Assembly: GCA_003635265.1 (NCBI GenBank)
Contig: PYIZ01000034.1
Coordinates: forward strand, 62,001-126,000
DNA from: Candidatus Poribacteria bacterium
GTDB lineage: Bacteria > Poribacteria > WGA-4E > PCPOR2b
Reading direction: 5' to 3'
Length of the DNA stretch: 64,000 bases
Positions 35,478 through 43,557 of this stretch are shown piece by piece (positions within the stretch are counted from its first letter, which is position 1; each line of letters opens with the position of its first letter). The translations under genes were made by a program, and so were the position numbers. The notes under the pieces are model-generated. The model was not told where the DNA came from, made no database searches, and saw only the letters and a list, made by a program, of their open reading frames with translations.

Positions 35478-36668
35478 GTGGAAGAGCGAGCACCGAATCC
35501 AGTAATTAAACCACCTACTGAATCAAAGGGCATATTGCGGTGGCTGAAGGAAAATCTTTTTAATACTTGGTATAACGCTCTCTTCACCCTTTTAGCCATC
35601 GTTTTTTTATACGTCGCCTTTAAGGGAATTTTGACGTGGGCATTCACTGAGGCAAATTGGGGTGTTATACCCGCTAATCTGCAAATTTTCCTAGTCGGTG
35701 CTTATCCAAGAGAGGAGATATGGCGGGTATGGATTGTGATTTATACCTTGGGGCTCCTATTGGGGTTGAGTTCCGGAATCTGGGGAGGCCTAGCCCTCCG
35801 GCTTGCTCTCGTCATCGGAGCTGTAGGGGGAGGAGTTGGGATTATCCTAGCCTTTTTCCCCACCGCCTTTTTCAATAGATTCGGGCTGCTAGGCGGGGTA
35901 GCGTTACTAGCAGTTTCTCTTTTTCTGGGACGTGGTAGACAAAGATTGCGCCCTTGGGTTCTGGGTGGTTGGTTGCTATCATTTCCTTGGACTATGATAT
36001 GGCTGCACGGATTCGCAGGCTTGCCCACTGTTCTTACAAGCAATTGGGGTGGACTTCTCCTAACGCTGATTCTGGCAGCTGTGGGCATCGTTGTCTCGTT
36101 TCCACTAGGCGTTCTTCTAGCTCTCGGACGGCGGAGCAATCTCCCTGCGATTAAGTGGGTTTCGACAGCGTATATCGAGACAGTACGCGGTGTGCCTTTG
36201 GTAACAATTCTGTTCATGGCACAGATTATGGTTCCCATCTTTTTGCCGGATTTTCGGATTGACAAAATTTTACGGGCGATGCTCGGCATTACACTTTTCT
36301 CTGCGGCTTACATGGCAGAGAACGTCCGGGGTGGGCTGCAAGCGATTCCGAAAGGGCAGCATGAAGCCGCTCATGCGCTGGGACTCAATTATCCACTTAC
36401 GATGTTGCTAATCATCCTACCGCAAGCACTTCGCTCAGTCATTCCAGCGATTGTTGGGCAGTTCATTAGCCTCTTTAAGGATACATCGCTGGTCACTGTC
36501 ATCGGGTTGTTAGATTTATTAGGCATAGCCAAAACGGTTATTGCAAATCCTGACTGGTTGGGACTGCAAGCTGAGGTATACCTATTCGCTGCAGTTATCT
36601 ATTTCGTTTTCAGTTACTTTATGTCATATATCAGTCAGAAAATCGAAGATGCTCTAGGAGTCGGGTAG
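35478..36668 (+). CDS. aapM: Amino acid ABC transporter permease (AapM type)
   Basis: This 396-residue permease starts with GTG at 35478, 15 bases after aapQ, with AGAGGA upstream. It has about eight or more hydrophobic segments, the motif YIETVRGVPLVTILFMAQ typical of polar amino acid permeases, and the EAA-type loop HEAAHALGLNYPLTMLLIIL near the C-terminus. It forms a heterodimer with AapQ. Length and N-terminal insertion agree with AapM. Confidence 0.92.
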   Translation: MEERAPNPVIKPPTESKGILRWLKENLFNTWYNALFTLLAIVFLYVAFKGILTWAFTEANWGVIPANLQIFLVGAYPREEIWRVWIVIYTLGLLLGLSSGIWGGLALRLALVIGAVGGGVGIILAFFPTAFFNRFGLLGGVALLAVSLFLGRGRQRLRPWVLGGWLLSFPWTMIWLHGFAGLPTVLTSNWGGLLLTLILAAVGIVVSFPLGVLLALGRRSNLPAIKWVSTAYIETVRGVPLVTILFMAQIMVPIFLPDFRIDKILRAMLGITLFSAAYMAENVRGGLQAIPKGQHEAAHALGLNYPLTMLLIILPQALRSVIPAIVGQFISLFKDTSLVTVIGLLDLLGIAKTVIANPDWLGLQAEVYLFAAVIYFVFSYFMSYISQKIEDALGVG

Positions 36669-36712
36669 GAACGAGATTATTTCCCGCATAATAGGAAGGG
36701 AGAGATTAAACA

Positions 36713-37474
36713 GTGGCAGATCTTGAAAATACTACGGATGATTCGATTATTGTCTGTGATGATGTCCATAAATGGTTCGACGATTTCCACGTACTCAAAG
36801 GAATTACTACTGCGTTCAAAAAGGGGGAGAAGGCTGTGATATGTGGGCCTTCAGGGTCAGGGAAGTCGACGTTCATCCGCACAATAAATCGTCTGGAAAT
36901 ACATCAAAGGGGACGCATCATCGTTGACGGTATCGAACTCAGTGACGACCTACGTAATATTGACCGTATCCGCCAAGAAGTGGGTATGGTATTCCAACAA
37001 TTCAACCTGTTTCCCCACCTAACCGTCCTACAAAATGTAACATTAAGTCCTATCTGGGTGAAGAAGCTAGCAAAAGGTGAAGCGGAATCGGAGGCTTTAG
37101 CGTTATTAGAAAGAGTCGGTATTGAAGAACATGCGCACAAATTTCCGGCACAGATTTCGGGCGGGCAACAACAGCGTGTGGCAATTGCAAGGGCTTTGGC
37201 AATGCAGCCCAAAATTATGCTATTCGACGAGCCGACAAGCGCCCTCGACCCTGAGATGATAAACGAAGTTCTTGATGTAATGCGTGAGTTAGCCGCGTCT
37301 GGCATGACAATGCTGGTTGTCACACATGAGATGGGGTTTGCTCGTGAGGTGGCAGATCGGATAATTTTTATGGATGAAGGAGCGATTGTAGAAGAAGCAG
37401 CACCAGATATTTTCTTCGACAACCCGCAGAATGAACGAACTCGGCTTTTCATTTCCCAAACGCTACAACATTAG
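36713..37474 (+). CDS. aapP: Amino acid ABC transporter ATP-binding protein
   Basis: This 253-residue ABC ATPase has Walker [11 protein letters not shown]-loop [12 protein letters not shown], signature [15 protein letters not shown], Walker [14 protein letters not shown] and H-loop VVTHEMGFA. This is the canonical GlnQ/AapP type that energises polar amino acid uptake. The start is GTG at 36713 with GGAAGGGAG upstream. It is the last gene of the four-gene importer operon. Confidence 0.94.
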   Translation: MADLENTTDDSIIVCDDVHKWFDDFHVLKGITTAFKKGEKAVICGPSGSGKSTFIRTINRLEIHQRGRIIVDGIELSDDLRNIDRIRQEVGMVFQQFNLFPHLTVLQNVTLSPIWVKKLAKGEAESEALALLERVGIEEHAHKFPAQISGGQQQRVAIARALAMQPKIMLFDEPTSALDPEMINEVLDVMRELAASGMTMLVVTHEMGFAREVADRIIFMDEGAIVEEAAPDIFFDNPQNERTRLFISQTLQH

Positions 37475-37780
37475 GGTCAACTAGATTTGCTAGGGACCTT
37501 GAACCCAAAAAGATGCGGGAAATAAAGCCTTCAAAAAATATTCGTGCTATGTAAATTCAAGATCAAATTCACTGTTAAATAATTTTTCACTAGAATTCTT
37601 GCTTGCATTCTTTTTTTGGATCAAGTATAATGTTATGCGTAACTGTACAATGGATTAGAGAAGTGGTGTTAGGTTCAAATGGAAGCATTTCCCCGGCCAT
37701 ATGCTATATTTTGTACCTCTTGCGCTAAGACTTGATTTTCATTTGCAGTTCTGAATCTTTAGGAAAGGAGGTACACACCG
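37475..37780. other. Intergenic region and long leader of the cold-shock gene
   Basis: This 306-base stretch between aapP and the cold-shock gene has no coding capacity that I can support. It contains a promoter at 37603-37631. The implied transcript leader of about 140 bases ends in an AGGAAAGGAGGT ribosome binding site. Long structured leaders are known for cspA-type genes and act as cold sensors. Confidence 0.5.
37603..37631 (+). promoter_or_regulatory. Promoter of the cold-shock gene
   Basis: TTGCAT (37603-37608), a 17-base spacer and a perfect TATAAT (37626-37631) lie about 150 bases before the ATG. The -35 box is weak, and the -10 box and spacing are ideal. Confidence 0.6.
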
Positions 37781-37981
37781 ATGGCAACAGGTCGTGTGAA
37801 ATGGTTCAGCGATCAGAAAGGTTACGGCTTCATCGTAACCGATGAAGGACAAGATGTTTTCGTCCATTATTCTAACATTGAAGGCACAGGCTTTAAAACC
37901 CTTGATGAAGGACAAGAGGTCGAGTTCAACGTTGTGGAAGGGGAGAAGGGGCTCCAAGCCGAAGAAGTTCGAAAAATCTAA
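37781..37981 (+). CDS. csp: Cold-shock protein (CspA family)
   Basis: This 66-residue single-domain OB-fold protein has RNA-binding motifs KGYGFI (RNP1) and VFVHYS (RNP2). The sequence [18 protein letters not shown] is a textbook CspA start. Such proteins bind single-stranded RNA and melt secondary structure during cold or growth changes. A strong AGGAAAGGAGGT site precedes the ATG, and a clear terminator follows at 38021. It is therefore a single-gene transcript. Confidence 0.96.
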   Translation: MATGRVKWFSDQKGYGFIVTDEGQDVFVHYSNIEGTGFKTLDEGQEVEFNVVEGEKGLQAEEVRKI

Positions 37982-38020
37982 AATAGATAAAGTTAACAAG
38001 GATAAAACCGGGGAAGAAAA

Positions 38021-38048
38021 GGCTCTCAAGTACTTGAGAGCCTTTTTT
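38021..38048 (+). terminator. Rho-independent terminator of the cold-shock gene
   Basis: GGCTCTCAAGTACTTGAGAGCC (38021-38042) is a perfect palindrome, preceded by four As and followed by six Ts. It forms a near-ideal intrinsic terminator 40 bases after the csp stop codon. With A/T pairs outside the stem it may also work in the other direction for the TPR gene at 38174-38686. Confidence 0.92.
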
Positions 38049-38173
38049 ATTGGGCTAGACAAAATCAATGAAGGGTATAGAGCAGAACTAGCTGAGAACC
38101 TACCAACTTCTCCCAAGAAGCGAGCCAGATTAGTAGATTTTGTTTCGTTTATTTGCTTATCATGGAAGCCGCT

Positions 38174-38686
38174 TTATCTTTTTCGGAATGCGCCCCAACC
38201 CTGACGAATTTTATTCCGCCATGTGGATGGGTCGTCGCTATCCTCAAGATTTGCGTTTTCATCGCTTGTTGCATCGCCCTCCGCTACATGCTGGTAAGTA
38301 GGTATTTCGTCTTCTACATTGAACTGGGGAGCGTTCTGGATTAATCCAATATTGCGGCGTGCTTCTTCAAAGTCCGGATTAATCATTAATGCCTGCTTCC
38401 AACAGGCGAACGCCAGTCCGGCATTGCCTTGCTTGTAACAGATAACTCCTAACTTGTTGTACGCTTCAGGCAGGGTCGGATCGATAGATAGCGTTCGCTT
38501 GAATGCGTCGATCGCACTTTCAATTTTGCCTTGATACATGTAAGCATTTCCAAGGTTATAGTGTATCTCCGCAAGATTCGGATCTTTACGAACGATTTCT
38601 TCCCATTGAGCAATCGCCTCGTCGAAACGATTCTGTTTCCAATATTCAATGGCTCGGTCGTTGGCGATTTCAGCTTGCTTACTCAT
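38174..38686 (-). CDS. Tetratricopeptide repeat protein
   Basis: This 170-residue protein contains about three to four TPR units. These are AIEYWKQNRFDEAIAQWEEI, AEIHYNLGNAYMYQGKIESA and AYNKLGVICYKQGNAGLA, followed by an acidic tail. TPR arrays mediate protein contacts, and no partner can be named. The start is ATG 38686 with GGAAAG five bases upstream; a TTG at 38698 lies too near that site. It has its own promoter at 38867-38895. Confidence 0.85.
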   Translation of the reverse strand: MSKQAEIANDRAIEYWKQNRFDEAIAQWEEIVRKDPNLAEIHYNLGNAYMYQGKIESAIDAFKRTLSIDPTLPEAYNKLGVICYKQGNAGLAFACWKQALMINPDFEEARRNIGLIQNAPQFNVEDEIPTYQHVAEGDATSDENANLEDSDDPSTWRNKIRQGWGAFRKR

Positions 38687-38698
38687 GAATCTTTCCAA

Positions 38699-39004
38699 TC
38701 TAGTGGTATAGGTGGGTTGTGTAGCCTTGATGTTAGCACTCGCGAGTAGCCATCACGTACAGTGTATCTTCAATCCTTGGGATATATTTAGATCGTACTC
38801 GCCTTGCTCCCTTTATCAAGCCGCCTCAATATCAAGGAAGGTTATTAATTATAACATTGCTAAATAACTATATCACATTTCGCAATTTCAGTCAACACCA
38901 AATTCAGAAAGGCATGTACAAACAGGCAAAGAGACTAGGGCGGCAGACAGGAGAGGTTCTACCGATGTCTCACAGCGGCTCCATAAACAGACCCAACTCC
39001 ATTT
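38699..39004. other. Intergenic region upstream of the TPR gene
   Basis: This 306-base gap holds the TPR gene promoter at 38867-38895 and a roughly 175-base leader. A TTAGCACTC word at 38732-38740 recalls half of a CIRCE element but lacks its second half. No RNA gene or further reading frame is evident. Confidence 0.4.
38867..38895 (-). promoter_or_regulatory. Promoter of the TPR gene
   Basis: On the minus strand TTGACT (38890-38895), a 17-base spacer and TATAGT (38867-38872) form a good sigma70-type promoter about 180 bases before the ATG at 38686. Confidence 0.6.
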
Positions 39005-39499
39005 TCAGTTGATTCGGATTGCCTCTGCAAGGTCCCAACTGAAGTCAAAGTTGTAATTATGTTTTTTGCTTTCGGGCACGCAGATAATACAGCGCTTGCC
39101 ATCACGGACAAAGCGATCGGTAATCGCAAGAAGATTGAGCTCGTAGGAATATATCATTTCGATAGCATCAAGGACGAGGAGATTGTGCGTTTGGAAATGT
39201 CTATCCAGTAGATCTTCAATAGCAATCTGTATTAGGAGGTGTATTTTCGCCTTCGCGCCGGCGTAAGCGATTGATGCTCGCTGCTTGTCTAATTCGTCGA
39301 GCAGATACAGATTCAGGTTTACGTAATAATCTATAGCGTTTCCAAATTTCTCATTGAGTAGATGTTTGACCAAGTTCGTTTTGCCGGACTGAAACTCTCC
39401 AATGAGACAAATTGTTCCACCCTTAGACCTTGAATCGATGTGAGCAGCTAAGGCCTGATAGGCTTCCTGTTGATTTTCATCGAGTGGGTATGTTGGCAT
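39005..39499 (-). CDS. Small P-loop ATPase, BrxF-like
   Basis: This 164-residue protein has a Walker A motif GEFQSGKT near residues 34-41, a Walker B-like HNLLVLDAIEMIY near 110, and a final CVPESKK strand end. Size, a YYVNLNLYLLDELDK segment after the P-loop, and LLVLDAIE resemble BrxF, the small ATPase of type 3 BREX phage defence. No other BREX gene is in the window, so defence is not supported by context. Instead it is the last gene of the PCP_red-domain cluster, 87 bases after the preceding gene, and may serve as that system's ATPase. Confidence 0.65.
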   Translation of the reverse strand: MPTYPLDENQQEAYQALAAHIDSRSKGGTICLIGEFQSGKTNLVKHLLNEKFGNAIDYYVNLNLYLLDELDKQRASIAYAGAKAKIHLLIQIAIEDLLDRHFQTHNLLVLDAIEMIYSYELNLLAITDRFVRDGKRCIICVPESKKHNYNFDFSWDLAEAIRIN

Positions 39500-39586
39500 G
39501 GGATTGGCATCATCTCAGAGAGGAGATGTCAAGAAATCCTCCCAATGAAAGTGTGGCAGAGGAAACTCCTCCGTGGCTTCACATTG

Positions 39587-40003
39587 TCAAAAGGTTGCGG
39601 CTTTTTCAAAGAAATCAATTTCGATCACATCTACATTCGCACGCCGGGCATTGTCTGCGACGCGTTGAATAACCATCTCGCGCACAAATGGGATGGGGAT
39701 GCGCTTGACGCGGTGGACGACTTCCTCCGTGCAACGGATTGAGGTGTTACCCAAGAATGGACCTTCTTCCGCCTTCGCTTCAGCGGGATGGTCACATGTC
39801 TCTGGTACGAGCTGCTGCAAGCGCATTGAAACGTAATCGGTCACCCAACCTTTGAGCGCTTCTCCCTTCTCTTCGTCAACTACGGTTGGTTGAGGTCTCT
39901 GATCCAATTTCTGACTGATACCTACCAGTAGATCTTCTAAGCGATTCAACCTATCTTCGACCGCGGATAGTCGCTCTTCAACTCTGTTTTCGCTGTTCAT
40001 CAT
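39587..40003 (-). CDS. Coiled-coil protein with C-terminal PCP_red-like domain
   Basis: The 138-residue protein starts with a short helical heptad region (VEERLSAVEDRLNRLEDLL), then a linker. It ends with a PCP_red-like domain at about 88-136: a TEEVVHRVKRIPIPFVREMV core and a final VDVIEIDFFEKA. The usual tryptophan at the start of the domain is missing. The double ATG at 40003/40000 has GGAG five bases upstream. It lies between the radical SAM gene and the BrxF-like ATPase. The coiled coil suggests that it oligomerises or bridges other members of the cluster. Confidence 0.72.
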   Translation of the reverse strand: MMNSENRVEERLSAVEDRLNRLEDLLVGISQKLDQRPQPTVVDEEKGEALKGWVTDYVSMRLQQLVPETCDHPAEAKAEEGPFLGNTSIRCTEEVVHRVKRIPIPFVREMVIQRVADNARRANVDVIEIDFFEKAATF

Positions 40004-40042
40004 TTTGTCTCCTCAATTGAGAATATCTTTGTCAGCTATAGT

Positions 40043-41344
40043 TTACCGTCGGGGTCTGAAGGATGGAATACCTGTTTTATCAAACCGATCCTTGACAGCC
40101 TTCATGATTTCCGGCGTGATCTCATTGTAGCCGTGTTCGCGGGCGTATTTTTCGACGCTTTTGGTGACCATCCCCCGTGCGAAGGAGGGCACACGCTGTA
40201 ATCTTTGTTGTGCAGCATCCGTCCACTGTAACTCGTAGTCGGTTTCAGCTGCAAAGGGAGTCGTTTTTTCAAAACGGATGTTTTGGTTTCCCGCCTGTCC
40301 CGGTTGGTATTCGCAGGATGGATCTTCAGCAAGATAGTTGTCGGTGAGGGCATAGGCGCGTGCGCGGCAACCGCCACAAACGTCCCGAAATTCGCAGGCA
40401 CCACACTTGCCTTCCAACAGTTTCCGATCTCGCAGTTCTTGAAAGACCTGAGATTGATTCCAGAGCGTCGCAAAACTTTCTTCTTTCAGATTGCCGACAC
40501 TTACCGGCATGTACGGGCATGGCGTTAAATCACCCTCAGGTGTGATACGGCAGTAGTAGATGCCACAGGGACAGGTCCCACTCGGATAAGCTTGCAAGAA
40601 CGGGGAATCCGATTGTTGCTCATAGATGACCCGTTTGTAGTGGGGCGCACATTTTGCCGCAACAAGCATTTTGCCCTGATACTTCGCCTGTAATTCAAAA
40701 AGTGTTGAAAGCATGCCCTCATATTGGGCAGGAGTGATGTCCATCACCGTTTTCCCTCTACCAGTTCTCACGAGAAAATAGAGGTTGAACACCTTCGCAC
40801 CGAGTTCATAGGCAAAATCAACGATTTGTGGAATCTCATCGTAATTCCATTGGGTCACAGAGGTCTGGACAAGAAAATCGAGGTTTGCCCGCTTGAGGGC
40901 TTCGACCCCGTTCATCGTGCCTTCCCAAGCCCCTTCCATCCCGCGGAACTTGTCGTGATTGACTGGGTCTACAGCATCCAAACTGATACCTGCACCAGCG
41001 ACACCGTGGTCGCTCATCCGCTGAACCGTTTCATCGTTCAGCAGGACGCCGTTTGTGCCCATCACCACCAAGAATCCGGTTCGGGCTGCGTAATCCGATA
41101 TTTTCAGAATGTCAGGACGCAGCAACGGTTCGCCACCTGTGAGAATCAGGAGGATATTGGGATTGATCTCGGCAATCTCGTCGATTACGCGGAAACACTG
41201 GGATTGAGTCAACTCTGTATCTCGATAATATCCGCTTGGAAATTCGTTGGTATCGACAAACCCAGCGGGGAGATAGCAGTGTGTACATTTGAGATTGCAT
41301 AGCCGTGTGATATTCCATGAAACGGCTTGGACTTTTGTTTCCAT
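40043..41344 (-). CDS. Radical SAM/SPASM protein with C-terminal PCP_red-like domain
   Basis: This 433-residue radical SAM enzyme has the cluster motif CNLKCTHC (C16, C20, C23) and GGEP (70-73). The C-terminal SPASM domain is cysteine rich (CPCGIYYC, CPYM, CGACEFRDVCGGC, and DPSC). A separate PCP_red-like domain occupies about 374-421 (WTDAAQQRLQRVPSFARGMV). The catalytic part resembles haem-pathway enzymes of the NirJ/AhbC/AhbD group and peptide-modifying SPASM enzymes; the substrate is not decided. It lies in the middle of the cluster between a CopD-like gene and the short PCP_red protein. Confidence 0.88.
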   Translation of the reverse strand: METKVQAVSWNITRLCNLKCTHCYLPAGFVDTNEFPSGYYRDTELTQSQCFRVIDEIAEINPNILLILTGGEPLLRPDILKISDYAARTGFLVVMGTNGVLLNDETVQRMSDHGVAGAGISLDAVDPVNHDKFRGMEGAWEGTMNGVEALKRANLDFLVQTSVTQWNYDEIPQIVDFAYELGAKVFNLYFLVRTGRGKTVMDITPAQYEGMLSTLFELQAKYQGKMLVAAKCAPHYKRVIYEQQSDSPFLQAYPSGTCPCGIYYCRITPEGDLTPCPYMPVSVGNLKEESFATLWNQSQVFQELRDRKLLEGKCGACEFRDVCGGCRARAYALTDNYLAEDPSCEYQPGQAGNQNIRFEKTTPFAAETDYELQWTDAAQQRLQRVPSFARGMVTKSVEKYAREHGYNEITPEIMKAVKDRFDKTGIPSFRPRR

Positions 41345-41409
41345 AGATGTTCCTTAAAACTTGATATGCTGTATTTCAACCGCAGAGACGCAGAGTTTTT
41401 CTCGTTACA

Positions 41410-41919
41410 CTATCCAACTCCTAGCATTTGGCGAAGATGCAAGGAGCAGGCAAAGACAACAAGCCCAGCAAGGATAGTAAAAATTCCGAACAGATCAACC
41501 TTCCTTTGTAACTTGGCAACCACTGAAGCATCTGAATTGGGGTTTGCCACTGCCGATTCTAACCTTCGGTTGAACACTGCGATATGAAGGCTATGAAACA
41601 GCGTCATCAATCCTACAAAGACGAGCTTCGCGATAAAAAGGACAAAATAGCTGTAGTCCTGAGAAAAGCGCATCTGCGTGTTCAATCCAACGATGAACAG
41701 GTTCATCGCACCAGTAATAAGGAGGATGTGGATTGTGAATCGGATAATATGCCGCAGACGATTCCGGATCGCCGTAGTATGTTGGACACCTTCAAGAATT
41801 TGAAAATGCTTCCTCAGAATCGGTGTTGCAATGCTGATAGAAAAAAAGATTCCACCAAACCAAACGATTGCGGCGATAAAGTGTATCCAACGGATGAAAA
41901 GTTCGACAATTGGAACCAT
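41410..41919 (-). CDS. CopD-like four-helix membrane protein
   Basis: This 169-residue protein has four predicted transmembrane helices. The first carries IRWIHFIAAIVWFGGIFF, the histidine-tryptophan-GG pattern seen in CopD and HemJ-like families. Additional histidines lie in IIRFTIHILL and FHSLHIAVF and could ligate haem or copper. A role in haem handling or copper transport is possible. It lies between the radical SAM and zinc-ribbon PCP_red genes and is probably cotranscribed with them. Confidence 0.72.
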   Translation of the reverse strand: MVPIVELFIRWIHFIAAIVWFGGIFFSISIATPILRKHFQILEGVQHTTAIRNRLRHIIRFTIHILLITGAMNLFIVGLNTQMRFSQDYSYFVLFIAKLVFVGLMTLFHSLHIAVFNRRLESAVANPNSDASVVAKLQRKVDLFGIFTILAGLVVFACSLHLRQMLGVG

Positions 41920-41997
41920 AAGTGAGAGAAATAGGATACGATGGTGGTTCTATCACAGTGTGAGAGAAACCCGCCCCGCTTTCACTATGATAAACTC

Positions 41998-42501
41998 CTA
42001 CATCCCAAAGTTACCGCGCACAGAATCCATCACTTCGGTCGTGATTTCGGTGTGCCCATTTTCGCGGGCAAACTCTTCGATGCCGGTCTTCGCCATCGAG
42101 CGGACGAAACTAGGCACGCGTTCCAAACGTGCTAAGGCGTCCGGCGTCCATACCGGTCCGGTCGTCTCCGCCGGTTCTTGAAATGCTTCCGCTACAACTG
42201 ATGTGAACGGGCATTTCCCGCCGCCTTCGACGGATACCGTCGGTGCTTCGGCAGTCAGATTGTCCGGGCTCTGCTGATTCAGAAAGGAGCGTACCATCTG
42301 CATCGGCTGCGCCGCCTCGCTTTTGCCACCAAGTTGAACATCGAGGGATTTCAGCATCTGGGTTTCCCACGGATTCATGTGCATTGCAAACTCGGCAAAG
42401 CAATCTGGGCACTCAAAGATCGCCGTCAACGAGCCTTGGTCCGGTGTCGCTGTTTCCTTAAATTCCATCGCTGTGTTGCACTCAAGGCATAAGAATTTCA
42501 T
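41998..42501 (-). CDS. Zinc-ribbon protein with C-terminal PCP_red-like domain
   Basis: This 167-residue protein has an N-terminal zinc ribbon (C5, C8, C31, C34), a middle part with GGGKCPFTS, and a C-terminal PCP_red-like domain from W118 (WTPDALARLERVPSFVRSMA, ending ITTEVMDSV). The domain is almost the same as that of the radical SAM enzyme in the cluster, so the two probably share a partner or binding target. It starts 29 bases after the Mrp-type gene ends. I know no named family for the full protein. Confidence 0.8.
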   Translation of the reverse strand: MKFLCLECNTAMEFKETATPDQGSLTAIFECPDCFAEFAMHMNPWETQMLKSLDVQLGGKSEAAQPMQMVRSFLNQQSPDNLTAEAPTVSVEGGGKCPFTSVVAEAFQEPAETTGPVWTPDALARLERVPSFVRSMAKTGIEEFARENGHTEITTEVMDSVRGNFGM

Positions 42502-42530
42502 TGATTGACTCCGTTTATATGTTGCATTTT

Positions 42531-43415
42531 TTATTCAAAGAACGTCCGAATGTTATCTGTGATGCCGAAAAATGTTTGTCCTGCGGGAGTATCCCCGTAT
42601 TGGTCAACAAATACACTCCCTTCATCCGCTGCAATAGAGATTCGTGGATCGAAAGGGATCTTGCCGAGTAGAGAAACGTCAAATTGACGTACCATCTCCT
42701 CTGTGTGCCCTGACGGAAACAGGTCTTCGGTTTTACCACAATCAGCGCAAACATAAGCCGCCATATTTTCGACGACGCCGATCACCGGTGCGTTGAGCAG
42801 TTTTTTTGCCATTGTCAGCGATTTTTTGACAACGAGCTGCGAAACCCCAGAAGGGATTGTGACCACAACGGTGCCGCCAAGATTGGGTAGGAGATCGACG
42901 AGATTTGGCAAACGGTCAGTACCGGGTGGAAGATCGATCAACAGATAATCAAGCGTTCCCCATTCAGTATCAGAGAGAAATTCGCGGAGGGCGCTCATCT
43001 CCATTGTCCCCCGCCAAGTAAAGGCATCCTTCTGCGTTTGGGCTTCCCAGAGAACTGGGGTTTCGTCGTCCTTGAGGAACAGATCCATCGACATCACCTT
43101 GACCCCTAGCGGACTGAGAGCAGGTTTTACACCATCGTCACCATAATCAATTCGCTGCCCTCTCACCCCCATCATTTTAGCAATCGAAGGCCCGTTGATG
43201 TCAGCGTCAATCACACCAACATTGTGACCACGCAACCCAAGTGCCGAAGCAAGGTTTGCCGTGACTGAGCTCTTGCCCACACCGCCTTTTCCACTCATGA
43301 TAGCAACAGTGTGGCGGACTGACGCCAGTCGTTTTTGTAGACGGTTGACTTGCTGGGTCACTTGCCCAACAATGTTAGAGCCGCCATCGTCAGGGAGGTC
43401 TTTGTAGGTTTTCAT
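42531..43415 (-). CDS. Mrp/NBP35 family Fe-S carrier ATPase
   Basis: This 294-residue P-loop protein has the deviant Walker A SGKGGVGKSSV, the switch segment DADINGPSIAKMMG and the motif DYLLIDLPPGT. A CADC pair (YVCADCGKTEDLF) is where Mrp proteins hold a shared [4Fe-4S] cluster. It should assemble or transfer Fe-S clusters to target proteins, such as the radical SAM enzyme encoded two genes away. The start is taken at ATG 43415 because homologous sequence begins there; the frame extends to 43499 without support. Confidence 0.93.
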   Translation of the reverse strand: MKTYKDLPDDGGSNIVGQVTQQVNRLQKRLASVRHTVAIMSGKGGVGKSSVTANLASALGLRGHNVGVIDADINGPSIAKMMGVRGQRIDYGDDGVKPALSPLGVKVMSMDLFLKDDETPVLWEAQTQKDAFTWRGTMEMSALREFLSDTEWGTLDYLLIDLPPGTDRLPNLVDLLPNLGGTVVVTIPSGVSQLVVKKSLTMAKKLLNAPVIGVVENMAAYVCADCGKTEDLFPSGHTEEMVRQFDVSLLGKIPFDPRISIAADEGSVFVDQYGDTPAGQTFFGITDNIRTFFE

Positions 43416-43557
43416 AAGAGGCAATATCTTAACCGTTATGCGTGAACTTGAGATGTCTGACTTCGGGAACAACCACAACGAGGCGACGAGTGAGGGCATG
43501 GCAGAAAAAATCAGCGTTTTCTGCCATGCAGGAAGTATGTTTGAACGTTTTCATGGG

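Noticed and set aside
35741..36289. 182-residue minus-strand frame inside aapM
   Set aside because: Antisense to a permease gene; its arginine/proline-rich sequence is typical of reverse-strand shadows of membrane proteins.
36904..37452. 182-residue minus-strand frame inside aapP
   Set aside because: Antisense to a clear ABC ATPase gene, serine-rich with no domain.
38732..38750. TTAGCACTC word suggesting a CIRCE heat-shock operator
   Set aside because: The inverted half GAGTGCTAA is not found nine bases later, so only a half-site is present.
39005..39499. BREX defence island
   Set aside because: Only one BrxF-like ATPase is present; none of the other BREX genes is in the window.
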